From NCBI GenBank assembly GCA_025353985.1, contig JANXNT010001072.1:1-12780 (forward strand): 12,780 bases of DNA. Reading direction: 5' to 3'. A program made the position numbers and the translations under genes. This document shows positions 7,457 to 12,780 of this stretch, one piece after another. The notes beneath the pieces were generated by a model. It saw only the letters and a list, made by a program, of their open reading frames with translations, was not told the DNA's origin and searched no databases. Every line of letters starts with the position of its first letter. The first letter of the stretch is position 1. Origin of the DNA: Limnoglobus sp. GTDB lineage: Bacteria > Planctomycetota > Planctomycetia > Gemmatales > Gemmataceae.

Positions 7457-8209
7457 TCACTTCGTTAGCACCAGCCGATACGGGAACATCTTGCCGCCGA
7501 GATCGTGCATTTCGATGAGTGAAATGTAGTACGTGCCATCCTTCGGCAATGTGATCTTCAGCATCGGATCGGCCGAGCCATCCGCGTCGTCGTTCGAATC
7601 GATGATTCGCTTTTCGGAATCGTACATGGTCATCATCAGGTCAGCGGGCGAACCGAGTTTTGCCGCTTGCACTTCGATGCGAATCGTCTCGCCGGCTTTG
7701 CCGCGAAACTGATAGACGTCGCTATCTTGTACGCGATCGATGGTGCCGTCAACGGTTGTCGGGCAGTCGATGAGTTGCGCTTTGTCGAAGCCATCGTTTG
7801 GCTCTTTTTCGAGCACGCGATGAACGCCATCATCGATGGCAACCTTGGCGACGTTCGATTCGCCACCCGGTCCGATGACGCTGAACGACAGTGTCGCACC
7901 GCCAATTTCTTTCGCAGCGACGATCTCGATTTCCATTTCCGAATCGCCGATACGCTCTGCCGGGAAGTTGTTCGGCACGCCAACTTTCTTACCCTTCGCA
8001 ATAATCTTGCCACGGGATTTCGGTTCGTGGATTCGCACTTCCGTGACGGTATCGAGGTTCGCGCCGCGAATCGTGAACTTCGTCGTTTCACCGGGTTTAA
8101 TGCAGAGCGGCATCGCGACAGTTAACTTCGGCGCGGGTGGTTTTTGATCCTGAGCGACCGCCATAGCCGCGACAAGGAACGCGACGGCAATCAGCGGTAA
8201 ACGATTCAC
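7457..8209 (-). CDS. Secreted protein with pre-peptidase C-terminal (PPC) domain
   Basis: This is the last gene of the three-gene minus-strand operon, 18 bases after the DUF1501 gene. The 250-residue protein has a Sec signal peptide (residues 1 to about 20, ending AMAVAQ). It then has an Ig/TIG-like beta domain (about 28-126, with PGETTKFTIRGANLDTVTEVRI and a later SVIGPGGESN), and a PPC domain (about 134-234) with EKEPNDGFDKA, DSDVYQF and the end DGTYYISLIE. PPC domains are beta-sandwich modules appended to secreted proteins, thought to aid localisation, stability or ligand binding. No catalytic domain is visible. Planctomycetes commonly place such proteins next to DUF1501 and DUF1549/DUF1553 genes, which points to a shared envelope function of unknown substrate. 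The start is GTG at 8209, chosen because it begins the signal peptide and has AGGG (complement of 8217-8220) seven bases upstream. Confidence 0.85.
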   Translation of the reverse strand: MNRLPLIAVAFLVAAMAVAQDQKPPAPKLTVAMPLCIKPGETTKFTIRGANLDTVTEVRIHEPKSRGKIIAKGKKVGVPNNFPAERIGDSEMEIEIVAAKEIGGATLSFSVIGPGGESNVAKVAIDDGVHRVLEKEPNDGFDKAQLIDCPTTVDGTIDRVQDSDVYQFRGKAGETIRIEVQAAKLGSPADLMMTMYDSEKRIIDSNDDADGSADPMLKITLPKDGTYYISLIEMHDLGGKMFPYRLVLTK

Positions 8210-8227
8210 GATGACGCCCTGAAAGAG

Positions 8228-9520
8228 TTACGCGAACAGTTCCTGCACGGTTTCGCCCGAGTCTAGAATTTCGATGGGTCGGCCGTCAGGGGTCACGAGT
8301 TGTTTGCGCGGGTCGATGCCCATCGAGTCGAGGATCGTGTACGCGACATCGGCGGGCGAGACGGGGCGTTGTGCGGGGTAACCGCCGTGCTTGTCGGTTT
8401 TGCCGATTACCAGACCGGGCTTCGTACCGGCCCCGAAGAACAGCATCGACGCAGCCTGACCCCAGTGATCGCGGCCTGCGTCTTTGTTGACCTTCGGCGA
8501 ACGACCGAACTCGCCCATCACGACGACCATCGTATCTTTGTCCAACCCGCGTGTGTGCATGTCTTCGACGAGTGCCGAGACGCTGCGGTCGAACTCCGGC
8601 AGCTTCTTGTCGAGGCTCTCGAAAATTTTCCCGTGGTGGTCCCAACCGCCGTAGTTGACGGTGACGAAGCGGACGCCCGATTCGATGAGCCGTCGTGCCA
8701 TCAGCATCGATTGCCCCGGCGTAGTGCGGCCGTAGCGGTCGCGGAGTTTGTCGCTCTCGGCGGTAATGTCGAACGCCTTTTTCGCCTCGGTGGAAAGCAA
8801 CATCGCGGCCGCACGTTGCTGAAATTCATCGTACGTGGCGATCTGGTCGTTGCCTTGAATTTTGCTCGCCAAACCATCGACGGTTTTCAACAGCGTCTCG
8901 CGGCGCACGGACCGCTTCGACGATTGATCGCCGTTCGGCGAAACGTCTTGCACTCTGTAATTCGCCTCGTTCGGATCGCCCGCTTTGAACGATTCGAACC
9001 GCCCGCCGAGGAACGCCGACTTACCGAGTTCCCACGTGAACGACGGGTTGCGTGGCACCGACACATACGGCGGCAATGTGCCTTGAAAACCAGACTCGTG
9101 TGCCACGACCGCACCGATGGCCGGGTAGTCACCGAACGGCGTACCGAACCGACCGGAGAGTACCCAGTTCGTGGCCGTTTCGTGGTGGTCGTTGTTGTGC
9201 GAACACGACCGCACGAGTGCGATTTTGTCCATGACGTTCGCCATCATCGGCAGTTTTTCGCCGACGTTCAGGCCAGGAACTCGCGTGGCAATCGCCTTGT
9301 ATTTGCCGCGAATTTCTTCGGGGGCATCCGGCTTCGGATCGAACGTATCGTGGTGGGACATCCCACCGCCGAGGTAGACGAGGATGACCGACTTCGCACG
9401 GGAACTTGCCTTGCCCGCCGCTTCGGATTTCAACACCGAGGCCAACGACACGCCCAACCCTGCGAGGCCACCCACCCGCAGAAAGTCGCGACGATTCGCT
9501 GTCAGTCGTACATCGAGCAT
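8228..9520 (-). CDS. DUF1501 family protein with twin-arginine signal
   Basis: This 430-residue protein belongs to DUF1501 (PF07394), a family related to the alkaline phosphatase/sulfatase fold and greatly expanded in planctomycetes; no member's substrate is firmly known. The N-terminus NRRDFLRVGGLAGLGVSL, with R10-R11, is a Tat signal, so it should be exported folded, probably with a bound metal. Candidate metal ligands typical of the fold are GGGMSHHDTFD (H56, H57, D58), HNNDHH (108-113), GGWDHH (W293, D294, H295, H296), GEFGRSP (E337) and GRDHWG (D351, H352). The C-terminus (VSPADVAYTILDSMGIDP) matches the family end. The ATG at 9520 has AAGGG (complement of 9528-9532) seven bases upstream. 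It lies 22 bases after the DUF1549/DUF1553 gene and 18 bases before the PPC gene, so the three are almost certainly one transcript. Confidence 0.94.
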   Translation of the reverse strand: MLDVRLTANRRDFLRVGGLAGLGVSLASVLKSEAAGKASSRAKSVILVYLGGGMSHHDTFDPKPDAPEEIRGKYKAIATRVPGLNVGEKLPMMANVMDKIALVRSCSHNNDHHETATNWVLSGRFGTPFGDYPAIGAVVAHESGFQGTLPPYVSVPRNPSFTWELGKSAFLGGRFESFKAGDPNEANYRVQDVSPNGDQSSKRSVRRETLLKTVDGLASKIQGNDQIATYDEFQQRAAAMLLSTEAKKAFDITAESDKLRDRYGRTTPGQSMLMARRLIESGVRFVTVNYGGWDHHGKIFESLDKKLPEFDRSVSALVEDMHTRGLDKDTMVVVMGEFGRSPKVNKDAGRDHWGQAASMLFFGAGTKPGLVIGKTDKHGGYPAQRPVSPADVAYTILDSMGIDPRKQLVTPDGRPIEILDSGETVQELFA

Positions 9521-9542
9521 GACGGATCCCTTGGAGAGTTCG

Positions 9543-11753
9543 TTAGCGGTTGAAAGCGAATTCCTTCGAGTTCAGCAGTGCCCAGAATAAATCGGTGAAC
9601 ACATCGGCGCGATTATCGCCGGTGGCCAGTAACCCGCGAACGGTCTGGATTTCGCGATCTTGCGGCAACCGTGATAGCGTTCGCAAATACATCTCGTTCA
9701 TTAACTGGAGATCGTCTTTTTGCGACACAAGCGTCTTCTGGAGCCAGCCATCGCCCGCCGATAATTTGCCCAACACGCCCTGGCCGTTTTGCAGGTGCAA
9801 TAGCTGGGGCATCGTCACGTCGCCGGTGCGTTCGCAAGCACATGCGGTCACGCGCTCGGATCGGCCGAACAACCGCAGGAAGTACGACTGCGTGCCGGGG
9901 TCCGGCACTTGCACGGCACGGATACCACGTGGGTAACCATCGAAGATTTCACTAACGTTCGTCGCGTCTGAAATGGCATCGAGCAGCACCTCGGCAGGCA
10001 AACGCCGGGCGTAATAGTGCGAATAAAATCGCGTGTCGGTTTCGTTCGTGGCCCGCGATGAGGAACTGAGTTGATACGTTCGCGAATTCAAAATGACGCG
10101 CATGAGGTGCCGCAAGTCGAACTTCTTCGCCACGAAATCGGTCTTGAGTGCTTTCCACAATGCGGGCACCGTGGGTGGGTTCGTCGCACGCAGGTCGTCG
10201 ACCGGTTCGACCAACCCGACGCCGAGGTAATGCCGCCAAACGCGGTTGACCATCGCCCCCGCGAAGAACTCGTTACTCGGGTTCGTGATCCACTCGGCAA
10301 GGTGTTGTCGCGGGTCGGCCGTAATGGCGATTGTGGGCTTCGTGCGGTCGAGCGGTTGCGGTTTCAGGAACACACTCGTTCGCGGCTGACTGACGCCGAT
10401 CGGGCGTTTGTTTTCGTTGTCGTCGGGGTGTGCTACGCGGAGTTGCGATGCGCCGCTTTTGGAGTCTTTGCGGTCGAGTTTCACCCGGCTGAAAAATGCA
10501 GCAAAGTGGTAGAAATCGTCTTGTGTGTAGCGTTCGAGCGGGTGGTTGTGGCACTTCGCACAGCCGATTCGCGTACCCAAAAACGCCTGTGCCACCGACT
10601 CGCCGACTTCGGATTGTTCACCGTGGCGATGCTCGCCGACGGTCACGAGGAAGTAACCCACGGCGGGGCTGGCGTTGATATCGCCCTTCGCGGTGAGGAC
10701 ATCGCGAGCGATGGCATCCCACGGGCGATTCGCCATCACTTGATGGCGGATCCAATCGTGGAACTGACGCACGCCTTTGACGCCGCGCACGTCGTGATCG
10801 CGCTCGCGGCGATTTTGCAAAAGGTCGCTGAGTTGCAAGGTCCAGTAATCGGTGAACTCGGGACGCGCGAGCACGTCTTCAATGAGCTTCTCGCGTTTCT
10901 TCGGCGAAATATCGGCCACGAACGCGGTCACTTCGGCGGGCTTCGGCAGGCAGCCACACGCATCGAGAAACAGCCGTCGAATAAACTCATCGTCGCTGCA
11001 CAAGTCCGATGGCTCGATCTTGAGTTCGGCCAGTTTCGCAAACACCGCATCGTCGACGAAGTTGTTCATGATCGCGAATCGTTTGCTGTCGATTTCGCGT
11101 GGGAACGGCGTCACGAACGTGGCCACCGAGACTTCCGTCAGGAACATCGCCCGTACCGCCGTGGCCCCGTGGCGAATCGACTTCACGGTGCCCGCCGCGT
11201 TCACGGTCAGGAATGCGGCATCGTTCGAATCGAACTTTGTCAGCCAGGAGACATCGCGTTGCGTGCCATCGTCGAAGGTTGCCATCGCCTTCAGTGTGGC
11301 CGTATCGCCGACTGCCATCGTCTGCGTTTCGGGCGTCAGTTTCAGTGCCGTAATCTTCGCCGATTTCGCATCGGGGCCGGGTGCGCCGTTCTTCAGCCAG
11401 TCGTGGAGCAGTTGATATTCGCGGCTGGTATTCGTGAAAATCCGCCCGCCTTCATGTGGCGTCTGCGCCGATGCTTTCCGCAACAATAAGCTCGCATCGG
11501 GTTCAGCCGAATCGAGGCGTCGCGCATCGTATTCCCGTGTCAGCCAGCGATAATCTTGATCGGGTGCGTATCCACGTAGCGATAACCGGAAGCCGTTCTG
11601 TCCCGAACCTTTGCCGTGACACGCACCTTGATTGCAGCCCGTTTTCGTCAGAAGTGGCACGATTTCATTTAGAAATGAAGGCGAATCGGCAGCGGTGGCG
11701 ATACTGCTGATGGTGCAAAGTATCGCGATCGCAAAATATCGTGCGGCAATCAT
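9543..11753 (-). CDS. DUF1549/DUF1553 (PSCyt2-PSD1) secreted protein with heme-type motifs and an Ig-like domain
   Basis: This is the first gene of the minus-strand operon. The 736-residue protein has a Sec signal (1 to about 21, ending SIATA). A short N-terminal cytochrome-like domain carries C40-x4-C45-H46 in GCNQGACHGKGSG, with four residues between the cysteines instead of two. A bacterial Ig-like (Big_2) domain spans about 134-212 (VGDTATLKAMATFDDGTQRDVSW). DUF1549 spans about 228-425 and contains a canonical C398-AK-C401-H402 followed by NHPLERYTQDDFYHFAAFF. DUF1553 spans about 480-732 (NRVWRHYLGVGLVEPVDDLR). These are classic planctomycete families, thought to be extracytoplasmic and possibly heme-bearing, with no proven reaction. 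A heme protein would need the System II synthase encoded at 4229-7372. The ATG at 11753 begins the signal peptide; I see no Shine-Dalgarno in front of it, and no clear promoter. Confidence 0.94.
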   Translation of the reverse strand: MIAARYFAIAILCTISSIATAADSPSFLNEIVPLLTKTGCNQGACHGKGSGQNGFRLSLRGYAPDQDYRWLTREYDARRLDSAEPDASLLLRKASAQTPHEGGRIFTNTSREYQLLHDWLKNGAPGPDAKSAKITALKLTPETQTMAVGDTATLKAMATFDDGTQRDVSWLTKFDSNDAAFLTVNAAGTVKSIRHGATAVRAMFLTEVSVATFVTPFPREIDSKRFAIMNNFVDDAVFAKLAELKIEPSDLCSDDEFIRRLFLDACGCLPKPAEVTAFVADISPKKREKLIEDVLARPEFTDYWTLQLSDLLQNRRERDHDVRGVKGVRQFHDWIRHQVMANRPWDAIARDVLTAKGDINASPAVGYFLVTVGEHRHGEQSEVGESVAQAFLGTRIGCAKCHNHPLERYTQDDFYHFAAFFSRVKLDRKDSKSGASQLRVAHPDDNENKRPIGVSQPRTSVFLKPQPLDRTKPTIAITADPRQHLAEWITNPSNEFFAGAMVNRVWRHYLGVGLVEPVDDLRATNPPTVPALWKALKTDFVAKKFDLRHLMRVILNSRTYQLSSSSRATNETDTRFYSHYYARRLPAEVLLDAISDATNVSEIFDGYPRGIRAVQVPDPGTQSYFLRLFGRSERVTACACERTGDVTMPQLLHLQNGQGVLGKLSAGDGWLQKTLVSQKDDLQLMNEMYLRTLSRLPQDREIQTVRGLLATGDNRADVFTDLFWALLNSKEFAFNR

Positions 11754-11890
11754 AGTTAACCGATTGGCAGAAAGCGGTATCAGGCAGGTAGGTTAACAGT
11801 AGCCGAAGCTTCGCACGCAATCAAGCGAAAGAAAAGAAGTTTCGCCGGCACGGTTCAAAACGCGGCGACATAGGGTAGCAGATTCTGGCC

Positions 11891-11990
11891 GTAGTAGGCA
11901 CATTCCATGTGCCGTTGCAGCCGTTTGCGACATACGACGATGTGAGCAGGTTTGCCAACATCCGAACGGCACACGGAGTGTGCCTACTAC
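11891..11990. repeat. REPIN-like element: two inverted GTAG-hairpin (REP) units
   Basis: The left arm 11891-11916 and right arm 11965-11990 are 26-base inverted repeats with 24 of 26 matches, separated by 48 bases. Each arm begins at its outer end with GTAGTAG and then forms a perfect 7-bp hairpin: GGCACAT-TCC-ATGTGCC at 11897-11913, and GGCACAC-GGA-GTGTGCC at 11968-11984. A GTAG foot beside a palindrome is the defining layout of REP sequences mobilised by REP-associated tyrosine transposases (RAYTs, IS200/IS605-like). A close inverted pair of REPs is a REPIN. No transposase gene is in the window, so it would be a non-autonomous copy. I recall very similar GTAGTAGGCAC repeats as frequent in planctomycete genomes, but cannot verify this here. 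Confidence 0.75.
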
Positions 11991-12026
11991 ATCAAGAACG
12001 TATTCGCGAGGCCAATAGAGAGCACA

Positions 12027-12060
12027 TCAAAACGTTCGTCGCGTTGATACCTCGTTTTGA
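12027..12060 (-). terminator. Weak inverted repeat downstream of the ligase-like gene
   Basis: TCAAAACG at 12027-12034 and CGTTTTGA at 12053-12060 form a perfect 8-bp stem with an 18-base loop, 28 bases past the stop of the minus-strand gene at 12089. The stem is AT-rich, the loop is long and no T-tract follows, so a terminator role is only possible. Confidence 0.25.
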
Positions 12061-12088
12061 ACCAAGCCGTTTCGCCGCACAGAAACCG

Positions 12089-12780
12089 TCACGCATCTTT
12101 CTTCTTCGGTGCCGCCCGCTTCTTCGGTGCGGGCTTCGTCACGGCCGTTTCCTCTACGGGTTCGGGTTCCACATCTGCCGGTTTAACGCGTTTTTTCGTA
12201 GACTCCACAACCGCAGTTTCGGCCACTGCGACGACGCTGCTGCCGACGTGCGGTGACCAGCCTTTTGCGATGTTCTCGGTGAGGAGTTCGTTCCAAAGCG
12301 CATCGATTTGATCGCGCGAATTGGAGACGCGAATATCGCGTTCGAGTGGCGTCTTGCGGTTCGGGCTGAAATCGCTGAAGTGGATCACGTATGCAGGGAA
12401 ATCGTCCGCCTCCGCTTGCTTGTTCGTCTCCCACATTACGAACTTACGCACCATCGTCGCGCCTTTCAGCACCTTCGTGTAAACCTCACGCTTCAGTGGC
12501 GAACTCGGCGTCAGGTTCAACTGCCGGGCGTCGCGATCCACCAGTGGAACTTCGACGAGATCCGAAACTTGCTTGATGCGAATGTCGCTCGCGTTGAACT
12601 GCTTGTCGTCGCGCTTTCGCACGAACTGTGGCGAGATCAACGCGACCAACGGCAGTCGCCGCACGATCTTGTACTTCTTCTCGGCGGCATCCCAGTTGAG
12701 TGCCATCTTGTTCATCGGCGTGCCGCGCGTCGAATGCGAAATCATATCGAGCACGCTGATCTCGATCACGATCTCCGGTC
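12089..12780 (-). CDS. C-terminal part of a protein with ATP-dependent DNA ligase-like motif VI; N-terminus outside the window
   Basis: The frame is open to the window edge (codons upstream of the GTG at 12769 read PEI), so this is a 3' fragment of about 229 residues. Counting from that GTG, LISPQFVRKRDDKQ at 44-57 resembles motif VI at the end of the OB-fold of ATP-dependent DNA ligases (human LIG1 has PRFIRVREDKQ). The preceding VIEISVLDM sits where ligases have the WEVK-type strand. If this is right, the adenylation domain lies upstream. After the motif come about 170 extra residues: an unrecognised block with MWETNK at 112-117, HFSDFSPNRKTPLERDIRVS at 130-149 and WNELLTENIAKGW at 159-171, then a basic tail (191-226) rich in K, P and A that could bind nucleic acid. 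The match rests on a short motif, so the ligase identity is tentative; the coding call itself is firm. Confidence 0.8.
   Translation of the reverse strand, partial: PEIVIEISVLDMISHSTRGTPMNKMALNWDAAEKKYKIVRRLPLVALISPQFVRKRDDKQFNASDIRIKQVSDLVEVPLVDRDARQLNLTPSSPLKREVYTKVLKGATMVRKFVMWETNKQAEADDFPAYVIHFSDFSPNRKTPLERDIRVSNSRDQIDALWNELLTENIAKGWSPHVGSSVVAVAETAVVESTKKRVKPADVEPEPVEETAVTKPAPKKRAAPKKKDA

Larger units (their letters stand above)
11754..12088. other. Gene-free stretch between the ligase-like gene and the DUF1549 operon
   Basis: No open frame here has a credible start, composition or recognisable product. It must contain the promoter of the minus-strand operon and the 3' end of the ligase-like transcript. 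Its main content is the REPIN-like inverted element at 11891-11990 and a weak inverted repeat at 12027-12060. GTTAAC occurs twice near the operon start (11755-11760 and 11792-11797), which may be chance. Confidence 0.6.

Noticed and set aside
8300..9553. 417-codon plus-strand open frame antisense to the DUF1501 gene
   Set aside because: Same reasoning: an Arg/Val/Phe-rich composition typical of antisense translation, with a complete DUF1501 protein on the other strand.
10071..11489. 472-codon plus-strand open frame antisense to the DUF1549/DUF1553 gene
   Set aside because: The product is R/H/V-rich with no domain, and the opposite strand encodes a full protein with a signal peptide and known motifs. 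It is a codon-bias shadow.
11891..11990. Reading the inverted repeat as a CRISPR fragment or a simple transcription terminator
   Set aside because: There are only two units and they are inverted, not direct repeats, so it is not CRISPR. The arms are 48 bases apart with no T-tract, and each arm has its own hairpin with a GTAG foot, which fits a REP pair better.
11909..12256. 115-codon plus-strand open frame over the REPIN-like element
   Set aside because: It runs through the inverted repeat and antisense to the ligase-like tail, with no credible start or product.

Overview
The window looks like chromosomal DNA of a planctomycete, probably from the Gemmatales/Gemmataceae side of the phylum. 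The main reason is the operon of three secreted proteins on the minus strand: a DUF1549/DUF1553 heme-motif protein, a twin-arginine DUF1501 protein and a PPC-domain protein. This set is highly characteristic of planctomycetes. A large ResB-CcsA fusion next to a planctomycete-type lipoprotein, and the moderately GC-rich coding style, agree with that. The family-level placement is an inference.

Layout from left to right. Positions 1-1880 (+) hold the C-terminal ~625 residues of an EF-G family GTPase whose start lies outside the window. It meets, tail to tail with a 3-base gap, a pirin/YhhW-type bicupin (1884-2582, -). A 219-base divergent spacer follows, then ribose-5-phosphate isomerase A (2802-3476, +), a short lipoprotein (3586-4185, +) and a 1047-residue ResB-CcsA cytochrome c synthase (4229-7372, +). 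A 10-bp perfect hairpin at 7382-7405 ends that run. From the other side comes the minus-strand operon, transcribed in the order DUF1549/DUF1553 protein (11753-9543), DUF1501 protein (9520-8228), PPC protein (8209-7457), with gaps of only 22 and 18 bases. The ~335-base gene-free stretch 11754-12088 carries a REPIN-like pair of inverted hairpins at 11891-11990. The right edge (12089-12780, -) holds the C-terminal part of a protein with a DNA-ligase-like motif VI and a lysine/proline/alanine-rich tail; its start is outside the window.

Functional links. The ResB-CcsA protein is the System II enzyme that attaches heme to exported apocytochromes. The DUF1549/DUF1553 protein, whose operon converges on it, carries two heme-type cysteine motifs (CX4CH and CXXCH), so it is a plausible client. 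The Tat-exported DUF1501 protein and the PPC protein are likely partners of the DUF1549 protein in the cell envelope; the substrate of this set is unknown. The EF-G, pirin, RpiA and ligase-like genes look like ordinary chromosomal neighbours.

The most interesting structure not explained by genes is the REPIN-like element. Each arm has a GTAG foot next to a perfect 7-bp hairpin. The only two differences between the arms fall on positions that pair with each other, so both hairpins stay intact. No tRNA, rRNA, CRISPR array, insertion sequence or phage gene was seen.
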